A stretch of DNA of 56,225 nucleotides from NCBI GenBank assembly GCA_033064195.1, contig JARBJD010000419.1:1-56225 (forward strand). Reading direction: 5' to 3'. A program made the position numbers and the translations under genes. Source of the DNA: Blattamonas nauphoetae. Its lineage: Eukaryota; Preaxostyla; Oxymonadida. Below the pieces are notes generated by a model that was given only the letters and a program-made list of their open reading frames with translations, did no database searches and had not been told where the DNA came from. The stretch's first letter is position 1; each line of letters starts with the position of its first letter. This document shows positions 40,797 through 50,456 of this stretch, piece by piece.

Positions 40797-41254
40797 TCAA
40801 ACACACCTCATCCACCATCCCCATTATCACTCAACTCTTTCCAAATCCTTCTCAATCTTCTCCTTCTCCCCTTCTTCAATCACAATCAACTTCCTTTCCA
40901 TCATATCTTCCATATTTTTCTTCATTTCTCAAAATCTCTCTCAAAACTTCTGAAAAATCATTCTCTTCATTTCACTTCAATCAATCTCTCATTATTTCTC
41001 TGTTTGTGTTTTCCTGACAATAATTCTTTGGAAATCTCTTCGTCGTGTTTCTCTTCTTCTGACACTTCATTTCTATTGGATTCCATTCTGATGCAATGGA
41101 AAAATAATTAAACAAGAACAAAACAAGAAAGAATGATGAAGAATTGATTATTGTGGAAGGAAAACGAGAAAGAATTGGATAAAACTGTATATTTTGGAAG
41201 AAGACGAAGAGATGAATGAGAAAAAGGCAAAATATTGGCAAAAGGAAAATGAAA

Positions 41255-41369
41255 AGCTACAGCACTGGGTTTTCCAGGCAGTCTCCCATCCAAGTACTAA
41301 CCCAGCGTTAGCCGCTTAACTTCGGAGGTCTGAAGGGATCCGGTGCTGATGACTAACTATGGCCGTAGC
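41255..41369 (-). rRNA. 5S rRNA: 5S ribosomal RNA
   Basis: Complete copy; one T fewer in the plus-strand GGGTTTTCC run. Confidence 0.95.
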
Positions 41370-41828
41370 TCAAACACACCTCATCCACCATCCCCATTAT
41401 CACTCAACTCTTTCCAAATCCTTCTCAATCTTCTCCTTCTCCCCTTCTTCCAATCACAATCAACTTCCTTTCCATCATATCTTCCATATTTTTCTTCATT
41501 TCTCAAAATCTCTCTCAAAACTTCTGAAAAATCATTCTCTTCATTTCACTTCAATCAATCTCTCATTATTTCTCTGTTTGTGTTTTCCTGACAATAATTC
41601 TTTGGAAATCTCTTCGTCGTGTTTCTCTTCTTCTGACACTTCATTTCTATTGGATTCCATTCTGATGCAATGGAAAAATAATTAAACAAGAACAAAACAA
41701 GAAAGAATGATGAAGAATTGATTATTGTGGAAGGAAAACGAGAAAGAATTGGATAAAACTGTATATTTTGGAAGAAGACGAAGAGATGAATGAGAAAAAG
41801 GCAAAATATTGGCAAAAGGAAAATGAAA

Positions 41829-41944
41829 AGCTACAGCACTGGGTTTTTCCAGGCAGTCTCCCATCCAAGTACTAACCCAGCGTTAGCCGCTTAACTTCGG
41901 AGGTCTGAAGGGATCCGGTGCTGATGACTAACTATGGCCGTAGC
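41829..41944 (-). rRNA. 5S rRNA: 5S ribosomal RNA
   Basis: Complete consensus copy, downstream (on the plus strand) neighbour of the spacer with the internal duplication. Confidence 0.95.
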
Positions 41945-42647
41945 TCAAACACACCTCATCCACCATCCCCATTATCACTCAACTCTTTCCAAATCCTTCT
42001 CAATCTTCTCCTTCTCCCCTTCTTCAATCACAATCAACTTTCTTTCCATCATATCTTCCATATTTTTCTTCATTTCTCAAAATCTCTCTCAAAACTTCTG
42101 AAAAATCATTCTCTTCATTTCACTTCAATCAATCTCTCATTATTTCTCTGTTTGTGTTTTCCTGACAATAATTCTTTGGAAATCTCTTCGTCGTGTTTCT
42201 CTTCTTCTGACACTTCATTTCTATTGGATTCCATTCTGATGCACTCAATCTTCTCCTTCTCCCCTTCTTCAATCACAATCAACTTTCTTTCCATCATATC
42301 TTCCATATTTTTCTTCATTTCTCAAAATCTCTCTCAAAACTTCTGAAAAATCATTCTCTTCATTTCACTTCAATCAATCTCTCATTATTTCTCTGTTTGT
42401 GTTTTCCTGACAATAATTCTTTGGAAATCTCTTCGTCGTGTTTCTCTTCTTCTGACACTTCATTTCTATTGGATTCCATTCTGATGCAATGGAAAAATAA
42501 TTAAACAAGAACAAAACAAGAAAGAATGATGAAGAATTGATTATTGTGGAAGGAAAACGAGAAAGAATTGGATAAAACTGTATATTTTGGAAGAAGACGA
42601 AGAGATGAATGAGAAAAAGGCAAAATATTGGCAAAAGGAAAATGAAA

Positions 42648-42763
42648 AGCTACAGCACTGGGTTTTTCCAGGCAGTCTCCCATCCAAGTACTAACCCAGC
42701 GTTAGCCGCTTAACTTCGGAGGTCTGAAGGGATCCGGTGCTGATGACTAACTATGGCCGTAGC
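42648..42763 (-). rRNA. 5S rRNA: 5S ribosomal RNA
   Basis: Complete consensus copy; its 3' flank is the enlarged spacer (703 bp). Confidence 0.95.
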
Positions 42764-43219
42764 TCAAACACACCTCATCCACCATCCCCATTATCACTCA
42801 ACTCTTTCCAAATCCTTCTCAATCTTCTCCTTCTCCCTTCTTCAATCACAATCAACTTCCTTTCCATCATATCTTCCATATTTTTCTTCATTTCTCAAAA
42901 TCTCTCTCAAAACTTCTGAAAAATCATTCTCTTCATTTCACTTCAATCAATCTCTCATTATTTCTCTGTTTGTGTTTTCCTGACAATAATTCTTTGGAAA
43001 TCTCTTCGTCGTGTTTCTCTTCTTCTGACACTTCATTTCTATTGGATTCCATTCTGATGCAATGGAAAAATAATTAAACAAGAACAAAACAAGAAAGAAT
43101 GATGAAGAATTGATTATTGTGGAAGGAAAACGAGAAAGAATTGGATAAAACTGTATATTTTGGAAGAAGACGAAGAGATGAATGAGAAAAGGCAAAATAT
43201 TGGCAAAAGGAAAATGAAA

Positions 43220-43335
43220 AGCTACAGCACTGGGTTTTTCCAGGCAGTCTCCCATCCAAGTACTAACCCAGCGTTAGCCGCTTAACTTCGGAGGTCTGAA
43301 GGGATCCGGTGCTGATGACTAACTATGGCCGTAGC
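43220..43335 (-). rRNA. 5S rRNA: 5S ribosomal RNA
   Basis: Complete consensus copy. Confidence 0.95.
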
Positions 43336-43792
43336 TCAAACACACCTCATCCACCATCCCCATTATCACTCAACTCTTTCCAAATCCTTCTCAATCTTCT
43401 CCTTCTCCCTTCTTCAATCACAATCAACTTCCTTTCCATCATATCTTCCATATTTTTCTTCATTTCTCAAAATCTCTCTCAAAACTTCTGAAAAATCATT
43501 CTCTTCATTTCACTTCAATCAATCTCTCATTATTTCTCTGTTTGTGTTTTCCTGACAATAATTCTTTGGAAATCTCTTCGTCGTGTTTCTCTTCTTCTGA
43601 CACTTCATTTCTATTGGATTCCATTCTGATGCAATGGAAAAATAATTAAACAAGAACAAAACAAGAAAGAATGATGAAGAATTGATTATTGTGGAAGGAA
43701 AACAAGAAAGAATTGGATAAAACTGTATATTTTGGAAGAAGACGAAGAGATGAATGAGAAAAAGGCAAAATATTGGCAAAAGGAAAATGAAA

Positions 43793-43908
43793 AGCTACAG
43801 CACTGGGTTTTTCCAGGCAGTCTCCCATCCAAGTACTAACCCAGCGTTAGCCGCTTAACTTCGGAGGTCTGAAGGGATCCGGTGCTGATGACTAACTATG
43901 GCCGTAGC
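43793..43908 (-). rRNA. 5S rRNA: 5S ribosomal RNA
   Basis: Complete consensus copy. Confidence 0.95.
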
Positions 43909-44368
43909 TCAAACACACCTCATCCACCATCCCCATTATCACTCAACTCTTTCCAAATCCTTCTCAATCTTCTCCTTCTCCCCTTCTTCCAATCACAATC
44001 AACTTCCTTTCCATCATATCTTCCATATTTTTCTTCATTTCTCAAAATCTCTCTCAAAACTTCTGAAAAATCATTCTCTTCATTTCACTTCAATCAATCT
44101 CTCATTATTTCTCTGTTTGTGTTTTCCTGACAATAATTCTTTGGAAATCTCTTCGTCGTGTTTCTCTTCTTCTGACACTTCATTTCTATTGGATTCCATT
44201 CTGATGCAATGGAAAAATAATTAAACAAGAACAAAACAAGAAAGAATGATGAAGAATTGATTATTGTGGAAGGAAAACGAGAAAGAATTGGATAAAACTG
44301 TATATTTTGGAAGAAGACGAAGAGATGAATGAGAAAAAGGCAAAATATTGGCAAAAGGAAAATGAAAA

Positions 44369-44483
44369 AGCTACAGCACTGGGTTTTCCAGGCAGTCTCC
44401 CATCCAAGTACTAACCCAGCGTTAGCCGCTTAACTTCGGAGGTCTGAAGGGATCCGGTGCTGATGACTAACTATGGCCGTAGC
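44369..44483 (-). rRNA. 5S rRNA: 5S ribosomal RNA
   Basis: Complete copy with five-T terminator and a short plus-strand GGGTTTTCC run. Confidence 0.95.
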
Positions 44484-44728
44484 TCAAACACACCTCATCC
44501 ACCATCCCCATTATCACTCAACTCTTTCCAAATCCTTCTCAATCTTCTCCTTCTCCCCTCCATCATATCTTCCATATTTTTCTTCATTTCTCAAAATCTC
44601 TCTCAAAACTTCTGAAAAATCATTCTCTTCATTTCACTTCAATCAATCTCTCATTATTTCTCTGTTTGTGTTTTGACGAAGAGATGAATGAGAAAAAGGC
44701 AAAATATTGGCAAAAAGGAAAATGAAAA

Positions 44729-44844
44729 AGCTACAGCACTGGGTTTTTCCAGGCAGTCTCCCATCCAAGTACTAACCCAGCGTTAGCCGCTTAACTTCGG
44801 AGGTCTGAAGGGATCCGGTGCTGATGACTAACTATGGCCGTAGC
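44729..44844 (-). rRNA. 5S rRNA: 5S ribosomal RNA
   Basis: Complete consensus copy; its 3' flanking spacer is only about 245 bp. Confidence 0.94.
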
Positions 44845-45275
44845 TCAAACACACCTCATCCACCATCCCCATTATCACTCAACTCTTTCCAAATCCTTCT
44901 CAATCTTCAACTTCCTTTCCATCATATCTTCCATATTTTTCTTCATTTCTCAAAATCTCTCTCAAAACTTCTGAAAAATCATTCTCTTCATTTCACTTCA
45001 ATCAATCTCTCATTATTTCTCTGTTTGTGTTTTCCTGACAATAATTCTTTGGAAATCTCTTCGTCGTGTTTCTCTTCTTCTGACACTTCATTTCTATTGG
45101 ATTCCATTCTGATGCAATGGAAAAATAATTAAACAAGAACAAAACAAGAAAGAATGATGAAGAATTGATTATTGTGGAAGGAAAACGAGAAAGAATTGGA
45201 TAAAACTGTATATTTTGGAAGAAGACGAAGAGATGAATGAGAAAAAGGCAAAATATTGGCAAAAGGAAAATGAAA

Positions 45276-45369
45276 AGCTACAGCACTGGGTTTTTCCAGG
45301 CAGTCTCCCATCCAAGTACTAACCCAGCGTTAGCCGCTTAACTTCGGAGGTCTGAAGGGATCCGGTGCT
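45276..45369 (-). pseudogene. 5S rRNA gene truncated at its 5' end
   Basis: The gene breaks at GGTGCT (plus strand), within a base of the same nucleotide as the truncated copy at 3350, but joins a different point of the spacer. Confidence 0.88.
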
Positions 45370-45708
45370 TCCACCATCTCTCAAAATCTCTCTCAAAACT
45401 TCTGAAAAATCATTCTCTTCATTTCACTTCAATCAATCTCTCATTATTTCTCTGTTTGTGTTTTCCTTACAATAATTCTTTGGAAATCTCTTCGTCGTGT
45501 TTCTCTTCTTCTGACACTTCATTTCTATTGGATTCCATTCTGATGCAATGGAAAAATAATTAAACAAGAACAAAACAAGAAAGAATGATGAAGAATTGAT
45601 TATTGTGGAAGGAAAACGAGAAAGAATTGGATAAAACTGTATATTTTGGAAGAAGACGAAGAGATGAATGAGAAAAAGGCAAAATATTGGCAAAAAGGAA
45701 AAAGAAAA

Positions 45709-45795
45709 AGCTACAGCACTGGGTTTTTCCAGGCAGTCTCCCATCCAAGTACTAACCCAGCGTTAGCCGCTTAACTTCGGAGGTCTGAAGGGATC
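45709..45795 (-). pseudogene. 5S rRNA gene, 3' part, cut by LINE copy 3
   Basis: Last ~87 nt with A and C boxes; the LINE 3' end begins at 45796. Confidence 0.92.
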
Positions 45796-45868
45796 GAGGG
45801 ATACACCTGAAATGGGCTGATCAAAGTGAAGCGTCAATAATCGAAACAAAATACGAAAGATTAAGTTA

Positions 45869-47395
45869 CTATTGTTGTTTCAATGATTTACTCAATTGTT
45901 GGCCGTTGTGAATTGATTCTTCTCGTTTGCGTTCCGTCGATCCTTTTGATATGGGTTGGTTGTCGTCTTTGTCCTGTATCTTGTTCGATTTCCTACGAAA
46001 CGACAAAGAGAAGAATTGAAGAAAGGAGAATTTCTTTTTATTTGTTTGTGGTTGGTCTGCATCTGATTCCTGTCGTGTTTCCTGTTCTTTCTCTTCGTTT
46101 TCAAATGATTTCGCATCATTGAAGCTGTTCTTGGAGTTCAACACTTTACTTTGATCATTGGGCCCTTGCCATGGCTCATGTCGCTTGTCTCGTTGATCTC
46201 TTGTCTCCTTGTCGAACTTGGTATTGACGTTCCAGTTTGTGTGTGGATTAGATGGTGAATGAGTTGAGGGTTGAGATGAAGGGGGTTGGAGAGGGTAACT
46301 CATTGGGAGGAAGGACTGGGAGTGCGTCGAGGAGGTTGTTTGTTTGGTTTTGTCCAGGACGTGCTCTTGGTCTGGCTTCCAGTTTGTGTGTGAATTGGAT
46401 GGTGAATGAGTTGGTGAATGAGTTGGGTGTTGAGATGAAGGGGGTTGGAGAGGGTAACTCATTGGGAGGAAAGACTGGGAGTGCGTCGAGGAGGTTGTTT
46501 GTTTGTTTTTGTCCAGGACGTGCTCTTGGTCTGGCTTCCAGTTTGTGTGTGAATTGGATGGTGAATGAGTTGGTGAATGAGTTGGGTGTTGAGATGAAGG
46601 GGGTTGGAGAGGGTAACTCATTGGGAGGAAAGACTGGGAGTGCGTCGAGGAGGTTGTTTGTTTGGTTTTGTCCAGGACGTGCTCTTGGTCTGGCTTCCAG
46701 TTTGTGTGTGGATTGGATGGTGAATGAGTTGGTGAATGAGTTGGGTGTTGAGATGAAGGGGGTTGGAGAGGGTAACTCATTGGGAGGAAAGACTGGGAGT
46801 GCGTCGAGGAGGTTGTTTGTTTGTTTTTGTCCAGGACGTGCTCTTGGTCTGGCTTCCAGTTTGTGTGTGAATTGGATGGTGAATGAGTTGGTGAATGAGT
46901 TGGGTGTTGAGATGAAGGGGGTTGGAGAGGGTAACTCATTGGGAGGAAAGACTGGGAGTGCGTCGAGGAGGTTGTTTGTTTGTTTTTGTCCAGGACGTGC
47001 TCTTGGTCTGGCTTCCAGTTTGTGTGTGGATTGGATGGTGAATGAGTTGGTGAATGAGTTGGGTGTTGAGATGAAGGGGTTGGAGAGGGTAACTCATTGG
47101 GAGGAAAGACTGGGAGTGCGTCGAGGAGGTTGTTTGTTTGTTTTGTCCAGGACGTGCTCTTGGTCTGGCTTCCAGTTTGTGTGTGGATTGGATGGTGAAT
47201 GAGTTGGGTGTTGAGATGAAGACTGAGCGGACGGTGCTTGACTTGGGAGTGAGTTGGGATTTGCGGTTGTGGGTTGTCGCGGTGGATTGTCGAAGAGAGG
47301 CTGCGAGTGGTCTCTGTTGGGTGTAGGTGGGCGCAGGCGTGATGTGGTGATGAAGATGCTTGATGTTGGGATGCTGTCTGGAGAGAGCTGGGCAA
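45869..47395 (-). CDS. LINE copy 3 ORF, repeat region and C-terminal tail
   Basis: 508 aa. After a short lead-in it carries six 53-aa repeats, then the complete tail ending SLKQQ and a TAG at 45869-45871, 73 bp before the element's 3' end. It overlaps the preceding frame (47094-48530), with the shift inside the first repeat. Confidence 0.75.
   Translation of the reverse strand: MPSSLQTASQHQASSSPHHACAHLHPTETTRSLSSTIHRDNPQPQIPTHSQVKHRPLSLHLNTQLIHHPIHTQTGSQTKSTSWTKQTNNLLDALPVFPPNELPSPTPSSQHPTHSPTHSPSNPHTNWKPDQEHVLDKNKQTTSSTHSQSFLPMSYPLQPPSSQHPTHSPTHSPSNSHTNWKPDQEHVLDKNKQTTSSTHSQSFLPMSYPLQPPSSQHPTHSPTHSPSNPHTNWKPDQEHVLDKTKQTTSSTHSQSFLPMSYPLQPPSSQHPTHSPTHSPSNSHTNWKPDQEHVLDKNKQTTSSTHSQSFLPMSYPLQPPSSQHPTHSPTHSPSNSHTNWKPDQEHVLDKTKQTTSSTHSQSFLPMSYPLQPPSSQPSTHSPSNPHTNWNVNTKFDKETRDQRDKRHEPWQGPNDQSKVLNSKNSFNDAKSFENEEKEQETRQESDADQPQTNKKKFSFLQFFSLSFRRKSNKIQDKDDNQPISKGSTERKREESIHNGQQLSKSLKQQ
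46252..47215 (-). repeat. 159-bp in-frame minisatellite, LINE copy 3 (6 units)
   Basis: Six units, mostly exactly 159 bp, same number as copy 1. Confidence 0.92.
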
Positions 47396-48530
47396 GCATT
47401 TCGTGTGTTTCCTCGCTAATGTCCCTGACCATCGTCTTTTCAGTTCTGTCGTTTTCTGCTTCTTCCAGTCTCTGAAGCAGATCTAAATATGCTTCTTCGG
47501 CAAACGCACGCGTGTGCTCCAGCATGGCGGAGGTCGACGCAAGGAAGGATGGGACAGGATTTGTGACGTGGGCTGCACGAGCTAGTTCTTTGAGAAAGTC
47601 AAGGAAGGATGAAGCGTTGGGTCCAATATGTCCGTTGTCTGAGAAGCCGATGCCTATGATTGTTGATTCCTGGTTTGTCTTGTTGTATTTGTTCTTCTTT
47701 CTGTTTTCGCCTTCTTCAACTCGTTTCTGCGGGTTGATGATCTCAGTTTGTGTGCGAGAGGAAAAGTCCTGAACAATGACAAGGTCAAGACCGAACGAGA
47801 TGACACCAGTCCCTCCATTCGTCTTCTCTGTTGTCTTTGATATGAAGCGATGATTACTGATTGACGTGGTGATGGTGAGAGCTAAGTCTGCTCGTGTGTG
47901 GTGAAAAGTCGTAGAACAGTTATCTTGTCCGAGTGAGACTTCTCTTTCGACTTGAATTCCTGGAACTTCTCTGCATGCTCTTTCGAGGAGGAGTTTGATT
48001 GCGTTGTGTCTCTTTGTTCTGATCGCGGATGTTCTCGCACAACATTGGGCGTGTTCTTCTCTCATCGTTTCTTTGCACAGCGGGCAGATGATTGTGTTGG
48101 TTTGAAGAGAGAGTTGTCTGTGCTTGTGGAAGACTGCATTCCATGACAGAGGTGGTTGTAAAAGAGCATTGTTCAATGCCACTTGAAAGCTAAAATTATT
48201 GAACTTGAACATTCGGTTGGAAGGGAGGCTTGTCTTCCATTTTTGCACAGTCGCTGTGGAGAGAACGACATATTTGTCTTGGTTTCGCTTCGAGAGGTTG
48301 GTAATAGCGTCACTCATGCTGCGTCTGGACAGAATGGAGCGGAGGTCGCTTTGTCCTTTCTTTCCCGCTGTCGTCTCTTCCTCGGTGAACTGTAGCGTCT
48401 GGGATTGAACCCATTCGGTTGGGGAGAAGCGGGCTGTTTGGACTTGCATCTTGTCTCTCTCTTCGTCTGTTCCGAACGTTATGAGGGGGGTTGGAATCCC
48501 ACAACTCAGGATGTAGTTGTGTGATCGCAT
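47094..48530 (-). CDS. LINE copy 3 ORF, RT thumb through endonuclease
   Basis: 478 aa reading without a break from the RT C-terminal region (ITFGTDEERDKMQVQ) into the zinc knuckle CPLCKETMREEHAQCC, the RADL and LDLVIV endonuclease residues, the coiled coil and the first repeat. This copy shows that RT and endonuclease belong to one polypeptide: the T run near 48240 has one more T than in copies 1 and 2, where the frame breaks. Confidence 0.88.
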   Translation of the reverse strand: MRSHNYILSCGIPTPLITFGTDEERDKMQVQTARFSPTEWVQSQTLQFTEEETTAGKKGQSDLRSILSRRSMSDAITNLSKRNQDKYVVLSTATVQKWKTSLPSNRMFKFNNFSFQVALNNALLQPPLSWNAVFHKHRQLSLQTNTIICPLCKETMREEHAQCCARTSAIRTKRHNAIKLLLERACREVPGIQVEREVSLGQDNCSTTFHHTRADLALTITTSISNHRFISKTTEKTNGGTGVISFGLDLVIVQDFSSRTQTEIINPQKRVEEGENRKKNKYNKTNQESTIIGIGFSDNGHIGPNASSFLDFLKELARAAHVTNPVPSFLASTSAMLEHTRAFAEEAYLDLLQRLEEAENDRTEKTMVRDISEETHEMLAQLSPDSIPTSSIFITTSRLRPPTPNRDHSQPLFDNPPRQPTTANPNSLPSQAPSAQSSSQHPTHSPSNPHTNWKPDQEHVLDKTNKQPPRRTPSLSSQ

Positions 48531-49650
48531 GAATCAGGGCTGGCTTTGCTGTTTGTTTGAATGACGGTATTCCAAACCCACCTTCTTTCAGCGGAGCATT
48601 GAAGAGGAATTGGTGTTGTTCGGGAGTGCCGAATGTGGATGCTAGGTGAGTATTTATGATGGTGTCTGCTTCTTCCAGAGTCTGAGGAGATATGAGCATT
48701 GTGCTGAGGAGATAGGCTGGTTTGGCCAGCAGGCATTGACGAAGGAGGAGAATATGAGCTTGATGTGACAGTTCTTTGAGGAGAGGAAGTGTGTTTTGAA
48801 TCTTAGAGATTCTTTCTTGAAAGAAATGATCCCGTGATTCTTGTGACTGCGTGATGAGCGAGCCTAACAGCTTCACTTCTGGTCTGGGGGTGATCATCGT
48901 GTCTAAAATCTGGATCGGATTGAAGTTGATGTGACCGTTCTTCACCACCACCATCTCTGTTTTGTTTGGATTCAGTGCGAGGCCGTGGTCCTCGAGGGAT
49001 ATTGTGAGAGCTGTGAGACTTTGGTTCAGCTTCGTATGCGTGTCGGCGATGACGACTAAGTCGTCTAGGTATCCCCAGACTTCAACATCTTCAATTTCTG
49101 CTGCTCTCATGGGAGCTGTGATGTAGAACGCGAACAACGATGGGCTGAGAGGGCACCCTTGTTGGACGCCTCGTGAGTTGTGAATCTGAACTACTGTCCC
49201 CTTCTTCTCCATGAGCAGCATCTCTTGCTCGAAGCTGTTCTTGAGGAACGTGAGGAGCTCGTCGTCGTGTTGGGGAATGTTTTGAAGCTTGTCCAAGAGT
49301 TTCTGCCTCTTCACGCACTGAAAAGCATTTGACATGTCTAATAGAGCGACATATTTCGACTTGTGTTGAGCGACTGCGTTGTCGAGTGTGGTCTCCACGG
49401 CATCAATGATTGAGTTTCTTCCGAGTTTAGTGCCGACTCCCTTTGTCTTTGTGAGGTGTGGGTGTAGAACCAGTTCTTGTTTCTTTCGAGGCAAGAGGCG
49501 AGCGAAGACTTTCCTCAGCGTATGCTGAACGGCTATTGGTCTGTAGGTACCATTTGACTTTTGAATGGGGCATATGCGGCATACGCACCAGGCTTTTGGG
49601 AGGAATCCCGTTCTAAACAGAGAGAGCGTGTTTGTGATTTTGCTCATCAA
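48310..49650 (-). CDS. LINE copy 3 ORF, reverse transcriptase
   Basis: 446 aa with all RT motifs; YLDD at about residues 194-197 (49060-49071). Small compensating length changes near 49440-49490 alter ~20 residues between motifs 2 and A compared with copy 2 (RKKQELVLHPHLTKTKG instead of ERNKNWFYTHTSQRQRG). The C-terminal end shifts frame at a G run near 48487. Confidence 0.88.
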   Translation of the reverse strand: MMSKITNTLSLFRTGFLPKAWCVCRICPIQKSNGTYRPIAVQHTLRKVFARLLPRKKQELVLHPHLTKTKGVGTKLGRNSIIDAVETTLDNAVAQHKSKYVALLDMSNAFQCVKRQKLLDKLQNIPQHDDELLTFLKNSFEQEMLLMEKKGTVVQIHNSRGVQQGCPLSPSLFAFYITAPMRAAEIEDVEVWGYLDDLVVIADTHTKLNQSLTALTISLEDHGLALNPNKTEMVVVKNGHINFNPIQILDTMITPRPEVKLLGSLITQSQESRDHFFQERISKIQNTLPLLKELSHQAHILLLRQCLLAKPAYLLSTMLISPQTLEEADTIINTHLASTFGTPEQHQFLFNAPLKEGGFGIPSFKQTAKPALIHAITQLHPELWDSNPPHNVRNRRRERQDASPNSPLLPNRMGSIPDATVHRGRDDSGKERTKRPPLHSVQTQHE

Positions 49651-50305
49651 CGTGGGGTTCCGAGATACAACATCGCTTAATGAGTTCCACTGTCAGTCCG
49701 TCCAATGATGGAGCTGAATTAGTGTTGAGGGAGTTGAGCGCATTTTTGATTTCTGTCGCCTCTCCTCCTTTGTCTGGTTTGTTGGTGTGGTGGGATGGGG
49801 AGAGTTGCAGCGTCTTTTCGTCTTCAAAGTTGTGAAGTGCTTGGATTTGCTGCAAGATTGTTTCTAAAGGTGGCTCTGTTTGGTTTTCGAGTTGTGTCAG
49901 CTCTTTTAGTGCTGACGAGCTCTTCCCTTTCCCTACAAGAGTCTCAATGCGGTTTCTTCTCTCTTTGGACAGTGTCTTGCCATGAATCATTGTTTCGGCC
50001 CTCGGGGGATGGTATTCACTCTTTTGGCCTCCTTTCAAGGTTTGTGGTATTGCCGAGATTTTTCCGGCGATTACGTTGGCAGACATGAGATCAGGGTTGG
50101 GAGCGCTGAGAGTGGTGAGGAGATCCGAGAAGGTCTGTTTGAGTGCGTCCTTTGCCTTCCGGAGGTGTCTAGTGGAAAGGTCTGCATCCCATCTTGTGTA
50201 TCCGTCAAATGGATCGAAGGGGAGCGAAATGAGAGTTTGGATCTCCTCCAGCGGTGGAGTGTTCGCTCTTTGGAAGGAAATCGGATGATGATGCTTGGCT
50301 GGCAT
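49613..50305 (-). CDS. LINE copy 3 ORF, pre-RT region
   Basis: 230 aa matching the charged helical domain before the RT (FDPFDGYTRWDADLSTRHLR). The frame is lost at the extra base shared with copy 1. Confidence 0.8.
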   Translation of the reverse strand: MPAKHHHPISFQRANTPPLEEIQTLISLPFDPFDGYTRWDADLSTRHLRKAKDALKQTFSDLLTTLSAPNPDLMSANVIAGKISAIPQTLKGGQKSEYHPPRAETMIHGKTLSKERRNRIETLVGKGKSSSALKELTQLENQTEPPLETILQQIQALHNFEDEKTLQLSPSHHTNKPDKGGEATEIKNALNSLNTNSAPSLDGLTVELIKRCCISEPHVDEQNHKHALSV

Positions 50306-50456
50306 GTTGAATGTGTTCGTGATGTCGAAACGCTCTCGAGCCTCAGAATATTCGGCTCTCTTCTGTCGAGCAAGGTTCGATGGGTTGTCTCGTTTGAGTC
50401 CAATGGCTTCGGGACCTGCCAGGCTCTTCCATGCGTTGACGACTGAGAACTTTTCA

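Larger units (their letters stand above)
39022..45795 (-). repeat. 5S rDNA tandem array, block IV
   Basis: Ten complete 5S genes, one truncated gene and two halves. Units are highly uniform (573-577 bp). Exceptions: the spacer at 41945-42647 has an internal duplication of about 245 bp (junction at GATGCACTCAATC near 42243); the spacer at 44484-44728 is shortened by an internal deletion (junction GTTTTGACGAAG near 44674); the spacer after 45369 is shortened. Confidence 0.94.
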
